64,000 bases of DNA from Capsicum annuum (taxonomy: Eukaryota; Streptophyta; Magnoliopsida; Solanales; Solanaceae), in NCBI RefSeq assembly GCF_002878395.1, contig NC_061114.1:143565167-143629166 (forward strand), in the 5' to 3' direction. The notes under the pieces were generated by a model. That model made no database searches. It was not told the origin of the DNA and saw nothing but the letters and a program-made list of their open reading frames with translations. Position numbers and translations under genes: made by a program. Below are positions 34,890 through 46,200 of the stretch, one piece after another (within the stretch, counting starts at the first letter, position 1; each line of letters starts with the position of its first letter).

Positions 34890-35455
34890 CTATAGGATCT
34901 ACTAGAGTTAGAATATCCCATAAATATACCTTTATCTCTTCATGGATCAAACTCACCAGTGTTATCCTTACCATTGTATAGATCTAAATGCATAAAAGTA
35001 CCTAATATTGGGTCTATTGTTTGTAAAAAGCTCATAAAAGCTTTGCTTAAGATAGGTCTGATGAGACACCTGTTCAAAATGTGAAAGGTAATACTTACAA
35101 CTTCTGTCCAAAATTTGTGAGGTAGAAAATATCCACAAATCATGGTTCATGCCATGTATTGAAGAGTTTTATTCTTGCGTTCAACCACTCTATTTTGTTG
35201 AAGAGATCTTAGAGTAGAGAAGTTGTAAGAATGTTTCAAAGTCCTTGTTCTCAAATTCTCTTCCATGATCACTTCTAATAGTAAAGATATACTAACCTTT
35301 GTCTCTTTGAAGCTTTTCACAAAAACCTTCAAAATTCTTTAATGTATGATCTATGTTAGAAAGAAACATAACCTAAGAAAATCAAGAATAGTCATCAATA
35401 ATCACAAAAGTGTACCTTTTACCAACAATGCTAACAGTTCTAGTAGGACCAAACT
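34890..35455 (-). pseudogene. Sirevirus integrase core and C-terminal part
   Basis: From right to left: FGPTRTVSIVGKRYTFVII (about 35390-35455), NRVVERKNKTLQYMA at 35147-35332 and ILNRCLIRPILSKAF at 34940-35143, all standard copia integrase blocks. The N-terminal HHCC zinc-binding part should lie just right of 35455 but is replaced by an insertion up to about 37205, and was not found on the far side. Confidence 0.82.
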
Positions 35456-37205
35456 AATATAAGAGGAAAATATGAAATAAGAATAACACAAAAACTAGGA
35501 AAACATCAAAATCGAAATAAGAAAAGTAAAGGATAGAAAATAGACACAAGATAAGAAACATAAGCAAACCTTGGAATATTAAACCAAGTCCCTCAAACGC
35601 AAACCAACTACAAGTACCTAAATGATACAAAGATCGAGAGGGATATTGAACCCTCACAACCATCGTTTCTAGTCAATACACACAAGCTTACAACAAGCTT
35701 TCTAAGACACCCTTAAGTGTAGTATTCATAAAAACTCATCTAACCCTAACTCTAGGAGAAGACTATCTATTTATTGCCTAGGCTATTTATTACAATTGGG
35801 TCCAAAAGTGACTCTAATTGCTAAATGGTCCAAAATTGACCCAAAAGCCAAATACTTGAGATAAGGCACCCTTCCTTCGATTTATTGTACCTTGTAAACT
35901 CCTTAATATCATCCGAACATGATGTTGCTCAATGGCCACATGGATTACAAGAACAGATATAGATCTTTTCCTACATGAAGCTATCCTTCAATCACATACT
36001 TGCTTCCCTCAGATGATCAAGTATTGGATCCTTAGGTGTTGTCCTTGAAGCATAGGATCTCAAACGAGTGAATCCAATTTGGTTTGTATCATTCTTCCTT
36101 TCTTGAAAAGCATTTGACCTCGAATCAAACTCTTTTATCGATTTGTCAATACACTTTCCAAGTTTAGAATCCTTTGGTAAGAAATTCATTAGGCCTTCAA
36201 GCTCATTTTTATTAGGCACTCTCCTTGTATCTTTCTTTGAAATTATTTGCTCATGAACCTGCATAAATAAAGAAGTGATACTAGGTAAAATGCTAGTATC
36301 ATGGTTAGTGGGTAACATCCTAATGTTGGAATTGCATTTGTCAAATTGGATTTGGAGTGGTCGAATAATAATTTGTGGAACTTGTTTCGTATTTGATAGG
36401 TTTGAGAAAATTTGGACATAGGGTTGAGGAGTAGGATAAGAGGCTTTTTAATGTTCCCCAAAGTTTGTCAACCTGCCATCTATACTTTCCAATCTACGAT
36501 TAATGTACGACAACTTCTCATTCATGTGTGACAATACCCTAGTTATTTGATTCACATCTTATTTCATCCCTAGGAGTGCCTCAAAATGGTATCAAGGGTT
36601 TCTCCACCTATAGTCCTTAGTACACTTGAGAAAAGGGATGAAGTAAATATGGATGACTCATTTTAATTTAAAGGGACTTGACTCAAAGAAGTTAACAAAG
36701 AAAGAAACAATAAAAGTACACAATGACAAGAAAAAAAGAAAAACAAACTCAAGAAACCAATTAATCAACTAAGTAGGTGAATTACTTCTTGTTAATTAGT
36801 TTAGGAGTCAAAAAATTAAAAATAATAATCAATAAATGAAACTAAATGATTGAACTTGAGTGAAAAAATAGTTTTGGAATGCTTGAGGCAAATTAAGCGC
36901 ATGGGTGACCTGCTCAAGCATGTAAAGCTCATGCCAAACCAATGTCAACCTACGTCTCACTTGCTGTCAACCTACTCACGCAGGTCACATGTAGATGCCA
37001 AGCAAATTACCTAGAAAAGGAGTCGAGTTTCCCCTCTTGTGGCCCCCTTTGCTTTTTTCTCCTGGAATATTCCTAGGGCCTTCTAGATATGTTTCTATAC
37101 CAACACCTTTTCTTGTTTTTTCTTTCCCTTTTGTAGACCAAACACTCTTTTTTTGAATAATCTTCCTTCTTTAATACATGAACATCATCAAGAACACAAG
37201 AATAT
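35456..37205 (-). mobile_element. Unclassified insertion in the Sirevirus integrase
   Basis: About 1.75 kb that does not belong to the copia polyprotein. It holds a minus-strand open frame at 35992-36318 (108 aa, charged, with NELEGLMNFLPKDSKLGK and DPILDHLREASM), preceded by a coiled-coil-like stretch near 36480-36600 (MNEKLSYINRRLESIDGRL). This resembles the start of a gag of a non-autonomous LTR element, but I do not recognise the protein. A CpG-richer patch with AGGTCACATG/CATGGGTGACC words lies at 36895-36990. Ends and target duplication could not be fixed. Confidence 0.4.
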
Positions 37206-37470
37206 TCAAAAATTGACCCTTACACAAATGGAGGCAAGACAAATATGTCCTTCTGTCCTTTTGATAGAGTCTAGGACATGCACATTCTTATATCTATTTT
37301 TGGCAAAAAGTTGACTGACATTCCATTTAATCATACATCCATCCATTTTGAATCTTACTTCTAGACTAGCATCACACAGCTGACTTATGCTCAACAAACT
37401 ATACTTCAAACTTTTAACCAAGTAAACATCAGTGATATCACATAATTCATTTAAAGTAGATAGTACCAAT
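37206..37470 (-). pseudogene. Sirevirus pre-integrase region
   Basis: The minus strand reads DVYLVKSLKYSLLSISQLCD and later KRTEGHICLAS, the region between protease and integrase in copia elements (gag_pre-integrs family). The integrase zinc finger that should follow directly is missing because of the insert to the left. Confidence 0.8.
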
Positions 37471-37479
37471 ACCTCTTAC

Positions 37480-38030
37480 TTTACCTTTGGAGTTGTCTCC
37501 AAAGCTTATATCACCTCATCAAAATCAACTACTATTTTAAAATGAACTTTGTACCCTATTTGTGATTTGAACATCCACTATCAAGATATTATTTACCTTT
37601 AGACTTTGGGTGGAGTTTCTGCAAAATAGATGGATTACTTATTTCTTGGTACCCAAGTATTCTTAGGCCCCTTTAGGTTAGTACTTGGATTTGTAGACTT
37701 ATTTTTAGGTCTCCAAACCCATTTGCCAAGATTTCTAGAACGAAATCTGCAATTATAATATTTATGACCAGGTTTGCATCAGTGTTTGAGAAGGTATGAT
37801 AGGCATTATGACTTTGGTTAGTTCCTTTGGTCGACTAACTTGAGATAGTTGACTGTTGAGATTCTTCACACCTATAATATCTATTATGAAAGGTATTATG
37901 ACTATGACTATTTTCTTTGGTCGACTTACTAGATCTAGATGATCATTGAGATCCTCCGCAGTTATAATATCTATTATCATACATAGATATACCACTGTCA
38001 AATTTATCAGTTGACTTAGAGGGAGCTAGT
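37480..38030 (-). pseudogene. Sirevirus protease
   Basis: The retropepsin active site reads YLDSGCS at 37568-37588 on the minus strand, the classic copia D-S-G motif. Upstream (37680-38000) lies the linker from gag, where two related segments give similar open readings, suggesting a short internal duplication. Frames are broken. Confidence 0.68.
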
Positions 38031-38039
38031 CAACTGATT

Positions 38040-39240
38040 AGATCTGACAATTCTGTGGCTAGAAAATGTTTCAAAATTGTTGATTTTGACTTTTAATTCA
38101 CCAACTTCTTTTTGCAATTTTTTATCAATTTCACAAACTTCAAGTTTAAGATATAGTCTCTTTTTTCTCTTAATAAAGCTTTTTTTTACCATGAGCTTTC
38201 TTTAGATCAACTATGGCAAGATCTAGCAAATTTTGTAATTTAAAGCATTCATTAAAAGAATTAGTTATTACCTGTCTAGATTTTTTAATTTCCATGAAGC
38301 AGCAATCTCAATATTGTCATTTTCATTCTCAAATTGTTCTTCATCTCCCCAATAGCTGAAAGCCTTTTGCCTTCCTTTGGGGGGTTCTCTTCTAGCCTCT
38401 AGACATTCATAAGCAATATAATCATGCTTACCATAATTATAACACTTACATTCATTCTTGTTGTAGTCAGCATTCTACTCTCTATTTGAACAATATGTTT
38501 TCACCTTCTTTGATTTTTGGATCTTCTGTAATTGCCAACAACTGTTCGAGTGATGAGAGCAAGTTCATCTTCATCCAGGTCATTATCTTCTTCTTTATTT
38601 GTAGCTTTAAAAGCTACAATTTTCTTTTTTGTATCTTGCAATTGATCCTTCATGTGAGCTTTTTCAAAGGCAATGAGATTACTTGTGACTTCATCATAGG
38701 GCATCTTGTTTAAGTTCATTCTTTTAGGATCCACAATCTTAGAAATCCATTGAGGGTGCAAACTTTTGAGAATCCTAGTGATCCAATCTGCCACAAGATA
38801 AGTTTTTCCTGTAGCCCTGATTTCTCCAATAATTTTGGCAAATCTGGAAAATGTTTCTTAAATAGACTCCCTATCTTTCATCTTGAAAAGTTCATAGTCA
38901 TAGGCCAATAAACTTACATGAGTTTGATTAACCTTTTCAGTTCCTTCATAGGTCATTTTTAATTTATCCCACAATTTCTTAGCAGTTTTACAACATGAAA
39001 TATTTTCATATTCTTCACTACTGATAGCATTGTATAGCATATTTTTGCCTTTAAATGGATCTAAATAATTTTTATTTGTTCATCAATGTAATCCTCCAAT
39101 GATGAAATGGTGTTAGTATATGTTTCACCATTCTTAGGTTTCTTTTTATCCTTATCTTTATTGGCAGGAATAAGTGGCAGAAGATCACCAAGTTTGATCA
39201 CCTTTCATACTTTGAAATCATAGGACTTAATGAAGGTTTC
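38040..39240 (-). pseudogene. Sirevirus gag
   Basis: The capsid-type block is at 38858-39040 (AISSEEYENISCCKTAKKLW, KVNQTHVSLLAYDYELFKM). It is followed by ITRILKSLHPQWISKI and the acidic end DELALITRTVV at 38501-38794. A zinc-knuckle-like stretch lies at about 38396-38460 (CYNYGKHDYIAYEC, in which one Cys is now Tyr). The pattern matches Sirevirus gag proteins. Confidence 0.82.
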
Positions 39241-39384
39241 CATCCTTATTTTACAATGAGAGATATTTTTCATTGAAAGAAGGAGGTCTGGTCTGAGATG
39301 TTTCTTCTGAGAATAAAGTTCTAGCAATTATTTGGACCATGGTCTTTTCTCACTTTACTGTTAAGCACATAAATGTAAGTACAG

Positions 39385-39396
39385 GCTCTGATACCA
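39385..39396 (-). other. Primer-binding site of the Sirevirus (initiator Met tRNA)
   Basis: The minus strand reads TGGTATCAGAGC, eight bases inside the 5' LTR. Confidence 0.92.
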
Positions 39397-39404
39397 ATTG
39401 AAAA

Positions 39405-40196
39405 TGATAGTAGGGGGTGACTTACTTCTTTTTTATCAGATAGTTGACTTGCTTCGACAGACAGTTAACTACTGAAGCAGTAATGTATAGTGCATAAAAT
39501 AAAGTGTTGAAAAGGAGTGACACCAGATATTTTATACTGATTGAGACCTCTAATAGGTCTTATCTCCAGTCCTGTTAGGTTGCAAGGGATTCTACTAGTT
39601 CTTTGTTTTACAAATTAAATTACAAGGATTGAGTTAAGGTTTTTGGTTGTACTCTTCTTTCTCACTTTTAATATATTACCTTACCAATATGTGTTTTTCT
39701 CCTCTCTTTTTGGATACACAATAAACCACAAGAGAATACAATACTTGAATAAAGTAGAGCAAATAATTAAAGAAGCCTGAAACAAAAAATATATCTCTTC
39801 CTTTGTCTTTCGTCGTTTAAATAATAGTGATTGGACTACTACTAACCATTGAAAGATTTAAAATAAAAGGCAACCCAAGAAATTTGAGCCTTAGAAATTG
39901 AATGAAAAATATCCACTTTTCAAGAATAAGGTTGGATCATAAATGGTCTCTTTAATGAAGCGCAAAACCCGCGTTAATGATTCCTAGAATAAAGATTCCG
40001 CTAATATTGAAATATGCCTTGTTTTCTTTGACACAAGATCCTGCATTAATGTTGAGGATGCAATTACGATCCTTTTCTTTTAGAGTTTTACATTCTTGTG
40101 ACAAATCTTCCTTCCTTGTTTGAGATGCCTTTTTAAATTTTCGTCCATTACTTATTTTTCCTGCAAGTTGTCAGACATTGAAATTAGACACTATCA
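39405..40196 (-). repeat. 5' LTR of the Sirevirus (792 bp)
   Basis: It starts TGATAGTAGGGGG and ends GACACTATCA. Nearly equal in length to the 3' LTR at 22332-23122, with point differences throughout. Confidence 0.92.
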
Positions 40197-40910
40197 CTTA
40201 CCACCCTCAAGTAATATTTAAACTGATTATTATTTATATATTTTAAAAAATAAGATGATAAAAAGTGTAAAAGTAATGACAAAAAATGGATTAAGTTGCC
40301 TCATCAACGTAGTGCTATGAAATCTCTATACTTTTCACTTTTAGGAATGATTATCTAAAAGATTATATATGACAATGTCGTTTTATGAGAGAGTTACTTA
40401 TTTTATCTATATATTTTAGAAAAAATCACTATAACCTGGAAAATATCATAGCATGATGTGTAAATATCATTACACCAATAATACAAAAATATGATTTATA
40501 GCAAAAATATTTTTAAATTACTAAAAAATAAAATAACTTCGAGGTCGTACGTTTTTATGTCTAGGGTATACATTTTTACGCTCGAGACTTACGCTTTTAT
40601 GTCTGTGGCTTATGCTCCAAATTCAATTACGTACATCTAATGGATCTACGTCTTTAGTTTGCACAGATCTACGTCTTTAATTTGTGCCCCTGTAAGTGGC
40701 AGATTTTAGAATTTGAAGATCATGTATGCTCACTTTCTTTAACATAAAGTTGTCGATTTTTTCTAGAAGCTTACTAATATATGTATTATTAGTAGTAAAT
40801 GAAAAACAAAAAATACAAAAAGTGAAAAAACAGAAATGAAAGATAAGTAAAAAGTAAGCACTAAAAAGGTATAGGAGGAGAGTCAAAATGAAACTTTATT
40901 TTTTTTTTCA
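40197..40910. other. Noncoding AT-rich stretch
   Basis: No gene or transposon end is recognised. Around 40545-40680 the words ACGTCTTTA/ACGTTTTTATGTC recur in low-complexity form. The minus-strand open frame at 40677-40886 is a Phe-rich chance reading. Confidence 0.4.
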
Positions 40911-41490
40911 ATAAAAAATTAGTGTTATTGAGATTTGAACCACATAAAGGCATCAAAAGACTTTATTACGACTTCAGGGCCAAAACATCTATAGGACACT
41001 GGTTGATAGGTGCTTAAGACTAACTTAAATCAATTTTTCAGAATTTTCTATAATATATATGAAGTTTCCGTCGGAGTCAATAGGTGTCGTGTACCCAGAA
41101 TTAGTACGTGGGTCCGCCCCTGACCTCTGTACATTTTCATACCCTACCCTCGGGACTTTGTCTTAGAAATGCTTTTGAAAATACGAAAAAACTTATTTTT
41201 TCTTTTTTTCAATAAAAAATTTGATGTTATTGAGATTTGAACTACAACATGAAGGCAAACTTTGCTACTACTTCAGGGCCAACACACCTACAAGACACTT
41301 TGGTTGATACGTGCTCAAGATTAGTTTATATTAATTTTTCAGAATTTTTCTATAAACATATATGAAGTTTCCATCGGAGTCAAGGGGTGTCGTGCACCCA
41401 AAATTAATGTGGGTCTGCCCCTGGCCTCAGTACATTTTTCATACCTCACCTCAAGACTTATCTCAATAACTCTTTTGAAAACACGGAATA
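40911..41490. repeat. Tandem pair of a ~290-bp repeat
   Basis: Two direct copies (about 40911-41190 and 41205-41490) share, in order, TTATTGAGATTTGAAC, ACTTCAGGGCCAA, GGTTGATA, TATATGAAGTTTCC, TCGGAGTCAA and CTGCCCCTG/CCGCCCCTGACCTC. Similar GGCGGATCC-type repeats are common in Solanaceae noncoding DNA. They look like two copies of one short interspersed repeat or an in-place duplication. No TIRs were found. Confidence 0.7.
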
Positions 41491-41675
41491 GATAGATTTA
41501 TTCCAAATTAAGTAAACTTACCATGTTTACAACCTATAGAACATGAAATGAACCTATTTACAATTTCGACATCACCAAATGCACCATATTTTATTGTTGA
41601 AAGAAAAAGATAGCACTATAAAATAACATGTACTTCTCCATGCTATTTTATATGTTGTCATTATAATTTCTTATT

Positions 41676-43169
41676 CGGAAAAGGCTCAAAAATACCCCTG
41701 AACTATCTGAAATAGCTCAAAAATGTTCCTCATTAGATTTTTGGCTCAAAAATACCTCTCCGTTAAATATTTGACTAAAAAAATACTCCTCCTACAAACG
41801 AAATTCGAAAAAGGATTAAAAATATCCCTAAATTATCTAAAATGGCTCAAAAATACCCCTCCCCTTAACGAAATTCCACCAAGCATGCCATCTAGATAAA
41901 AAAAAAAACTACGTGACTATGCCACATTACCATCCACATGTAAAATATTAGTATTTTTTAATTATATGACATTCCTTTCTTCTTTATTTTTATTTTTATT
42001 AAAAAATGTCAGTGAAACGGACAAAACTTATACGACTTTTTAATTTTTAATCAAAGTAGACAAACGGTGGTTACATAATATGTTTTTTGAAAAAATTTAT
42101 TAAATGTAACATCGCTATTATCAAATTCCTTTGATCATCTAAAAAGTAAATTTTTTTTTGTTAATAGATTTAAAAGTGTGAAACCCAACAAAAGAGTCTT
42201 ATTAAACTGATAAACCCATTAATTATTAGGTCAGTATAAAAGTTAAAATTAAGATTTACTCGTAAAAATAATAAATTTCAAACTAAACTTCAAATTAGTT
42301 ACTCAAAAGATGTTTTTGGCTTTTACTAGCTTTTACTCAAAATGTTTATGTTAAAATGATTTAATAAATACCTCCTCTAATCTAAAATTAATGAATTTTT
42401 GAATGTGACACACATCTTCAAAAAGTTAATGAATGACATAATTAAAGAATAATTTATTAATATTAAGTATCATTTCACTTCTTTTCAAACTTGTTCTAAA
42501 AATAATAAGATTATTCATCAAAACTGAATTTAGAAAAATAAATTCATTTCGAATGATTAAACAAGTGTTAAAAGGAATTCATTTATTTTGAAAAAGAATT
42601 TGCATGTAGTAAATTCAACTCAATTATTAGTACATTAACATTTGCTAGCTTAAAAGTTAAAATTCTAGCTCCTCCTCCGAGTCAACATCAGATCAAGATC
42701 AAGCGGTCCCTCATCTCAAACGACAATAACAAGATGAAATTTAGAACTTTTAATACACTAGTGAAGTAATTAGCAAAAGATTGATTTTTTGGTTTTTCCG
42801 TTTCACTGCTTTGAAAAAAATAAAAATAAAAATAAAGAAGAAAGAAATGTCATATAGTTAAAAAATACTAACATTTTACATGTGAATGGTAATGTAGCAT
42901 AGTCTCGTGGTTTTTTTTTATCTGGGTGGCATGTTTGGTGGAATTTCATTAAAGGAAGGGGTATTTTTGAGCCAAATATTTAACAGGGGATATTTTTGAG
43001 TCATTTCAGATAGTTCAGGGGTATTTTTGATCTTTTTCTGAATTTCGTTAGAGGGAGGGATATTTTTTAGCCAAATATTTAACGGAGGGATATTTTTGAA
43101 TAAAAAATCTAACGAGGGACATTTTTAAGCTATTTCAGATAATTTAGGGGTATTTTTTAGCCTTTTTCG
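41676..43169. mobile_element. Foldback-type non-autonomous MULE with ~350-bp TIRs
   Basis: It is flanked on both sides by the identical 9-mer TTTCTTATT (41667-41675 and 43170-43178), the target duplication size of Mutator-like elements. The left terminal repeat (41676 to about 42021) and right one (about 42797-43169) are inverted copies, starting CGGAAAAGGCTCAAAAATAC on the left. Each contains several internal GGCTCAAAAATACCCCT-like units. The ~780-bp centre (42022-42796) has no coding capacity. It depends on transposase from elsewhere. Confidence 0.9.
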
Positions 43170-43339
43170 TTTCTTATTTGATAATTATTTAAAAATATAA
43201 TTTTACTTTTATTTTTATTAATTCTACTTATAAGATTTCACTTAATTGAAGATAGTATTAATATATTTTTTTAATAAAAGATAATTTGATAAAAGTAATT
43301 ATTTTTCACTTTTTAAATTTTATTAAACTATAACACAGA

Positions 43340-43590
43340 AAATGAAATGAAGGGATCATCTATGTTAATTTGGCAAACAAACATTGCAAACGAGGAGAAA
43401 GTGGAAATCTAAAATCTAAGTGGAGGTAGTGGAGCATGGGACTGTAAAACCCTCTCTCTCTCTCAATAAAAGAAAAGAAGAAATCGACAAAGAGGTCTTT
43501 TATGGTCCGGCCATTTTCGCCGATATAATCCATCATTTACGAATTGAACGAAACCTTAAGAAGCCAATTCGTTTTCAGGTTCGCGTCCTC
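43340..43590 (+). other. Possible 5' exon of a host gene (untranslated leader or short coding start)
   Basis: The stretch has the look of a plant leader: purine-rich start, a CCCTCTCTCTCTCTC run at 43450-43465, and a splice-donor-like TTTTCAG|GTTCGCG at about 43579. An open frame from ATG 43420 runs past this point to 43638. No protein family is recognised and no following coding exon was found before the L1 remnant, so any gene would be truncated or have very long introns. This is a weak call. Confidence 0.2.
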
Positions 43591-43639
43591 TACCTTTTCT
43601 CAGTAAATAATTTTCATTTTTTATATTCATTGGTATAAT

Positions 43640-46200
43640 TAATGGTTAAGTTGGTGATTGTATTGATTCGATTCAGTTAGGGTTCTTCATTGAAACTGTT
43701 AAAGTAGTTTTTCCTTGAGAGAGAATGACCTAGTTAGTAATTGATTTTTGTCTTTATTGGATTGTTCATTTTAGCATTTGATACTTACGGTTCGTTGGGA
43801 TGGGGTTGTAGAGCTTTTCTTGAGTACGACATGATTCAAAAATTTATGGTAATCGACCTGTATCGCCAATGCCTTAATCTGGATTGGTGTTCTGTCTAGC
43901 TTCCTACTGTTATGCTGCTATTGACAGAACCATGCCTAAGTTGCTCGGGCCTTTCGATAGTACAGAAAGGCAGAGGCAAATCCAGGATTTCCAGAAAACG
44001 GGTGCACCACTGAAAAAATAAAATAAAAAAGAATGTATTAAGTGGGAATTGATCCCTAGTCCTCTAGGTAAAAGAACTCAACCTTCAACCAAGTGCACCA
44101 TTTAACTTTCTTAGCTTATATCTTTTGTGCCAGCAGATAATATACCTAGATTTATGGATAAACTGAGGTTTTTTGGCTCAAATTTGACCGAGGTGATACA
44201 ATGGTACTTCCCCTTGCTTTAGTTTAAATGACTTTAGTACTAGTTTTGAAAAATGATCCAGTAACTTATAACTCTGAATTCTGATAGATAGGATTGCTTC
44301 TACTCTTTCAGTCAATTACGTCTTGACCCCAATTAGTTGGGGTTGGATATATGAATCTCATATATCCACAAAGAGAACAAAATTCGTCTAGTTTTCTTGC
44401 TCTTTCAGTTTTTCCATCTTAGGACATTTTCTTTGTGAGGAAAAAGAGAGTCCTAAGGTAGCGAAACATAACTTTTAGACTATTGCTGTACTTTTACCTA
44501 TTAAAAATGAAAAAATAGAGACTGTTGATGTCCTGTACTGTCTTCCGTTCAAGCTTTGTTGTTCAATTTCTGGAATGAGGATGGGACCTTGTTATTATTA
44601 GCAAAGTCCTTTCCAACTCTCTATCATTTCATTTGTTAATTACCATTTGGGTGGAGACATCATTGCCATTAGAGAGGAAGGGCCATAGGTTCAAATCTTA
44701 CTTTTGACCCTTTCTTTGCCTTTTGCTTTGCTAGCTCCGACTAATCTGTCCACTTCCCAATAGGATTCGTCTCCTTATCCCCAATTGATAATCCTGATTT
44801 GAAATGCTTCAAATTTATATACAGTGTTATTACATGTTATCACGTCATCACATAAAGGCGATGCGAAGCAAGGATGATCACTTCATGGGTGAAGCCATGT
44901 GCTTTAGAAAAGTATCCTCCTTAAATGATGATGCATAAAGTGATTCCAGCGAAAATTAGTTTGTCTCTTTAAATCTCAATTTTGAGTTGATTTGATATGG
45001 ACTCTTGCATATTTAATGCTGAAATTTGTTGTATTAATTGCGATTTAATTTTTATTTAACTAAATATATAGACATTAGATTTTCTTAAACTTCACATAAA
45101 TTGTGCACTTCATGTCAAACTCGCGTGCGCTTCACTTCTCACTTTTCGCTTTAAGCCCCATGTATCATGTCACATATCTGCGTTATTCCTTTTTCACTAA
45201 TACCAGTTTTTTGTTTGCGGTAAGGTTGAACCCATGACGTCCTCATGAACCACAGATCATGTGTTTGCTCTTGCCATTTGACAAAATTCCTGGGGATTAT
45301 CTGTCAATGCTTAATTATGGGCTCTAAATGGTCATTCCAGTGCCCATGTTATAATGGTTGTATGGACCAGTTTGTATGCCTGTACGTCCTACAGAAATTG
45401 TCAAAATAGTTAACATTGGTTTGTGGGGTTTGCAGTGCAGCTGATAAACCATCTGCTTCTATAAGCTATTTCACCTAATTCCGAGCTATTCTTTTTGTCA
45501 AATAGTGGAGACATATTATTGTGGAGGGGAGTGACTGCATCTTATCATATCTCCATGTTCACAATAAAAGAATCAACTAATGCCATTTCTGATATTTGTA
45601 ATGAAGTATTCTGGTGCTCCTATTTCTCTCCCACTGGTGATTTAATTTTAAGGGGAGTTAGAAGCAATGAAAAAAATAACTTCTGATACATTCTCTCAAG
45701 TGAAGATTTAAAAGAGTGAAAGTATAACTTATTTGAAAGAAAGGAAGGTTTTTTGTCAATAACATAGTACCCTGTGCGTTATCTTGTGGATTTTGGAATA
45801 TGATGGGTTCGTGTACTATTCTAGCATGCTGAAGCTTCTTTTGTGACTCAAGGTGCTGCTTGTTTTGAATTGTATTGTGTGAACAAGAGAGACATCAAGA
45901 TGAATGATTGAAGTTACTATTAGGGTTTCAAATTTCTTTTTTCGTGTAGATTAGTTCTTAGTTCTTATAGAGAATTGTTGAGAAATGGGTTTTCTGAAGT
46001 TCTCGTGAAATGACGATTGCCAAAATTCACTTAAGGAGTCAACATTTCACTAATGTCGGATTCTAACACAAGTAACACCCCTCCATCTGTCAAGCTTGAC
46101 TTTTGGAGTGTGGACAACATAACATAGGAGTTCGACATTTGGTAAAACGAAGATACATATTACTTGGGGTATACTTAAGATACAAATCATAAAAGGTGTA
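43640..46200. other. Intergenic or intron-like DNA with small repeat relics
   Basis: No supported gene is present. Relics seen are a GGCAGAGGCAAATCCAGGAT...GGGTGCACCA repeat at 43975-44110, an RTE/SINE-type 3' end on the minus strand near 44322-44350 (AACCCCAACTAATTGGGGTC), and a GCGCTTCACTT/CGCTTTAAGCCCC repeat at 45128-45160. The open frame at 45495-45686 matches nothing known. Confidence 0.4.

Larger units (their letters stand above)
22332..40196 (-). mobile_element. Sirevirus-type Ty1/copia element, split by two insertions
   Basis: A minus-strand copia element with LTRs at 22332-23122 and 39405-40196. From right to left it holds an initiator-Met primer site, gag with zinc knuckle, protease, pre-integrase region, integrase, reverse transcriptase, RNase H, an additional third reading-frame region and a polypurine tract. 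The copia order (integrase before polymerase), the gag pattern and the extra ORF after pol fit Sireviruses. A Tekay chromovirus (25114-33656) interrupts RNase H and another insert (about 35456-37205) interrupts integrase. No convincing target duplication flanks the LTRs. All frames are broken. Confidence 0.88.

Noticed and set aside
22332..40196. Endogenous pararetrovirus or other integrated plant virus
   Set aside because: LTRs, copia order of domains, primer site and polypurine tract show an LTR retrotransposon; no movement protein or coat protein motif was seen anywhere in the window.
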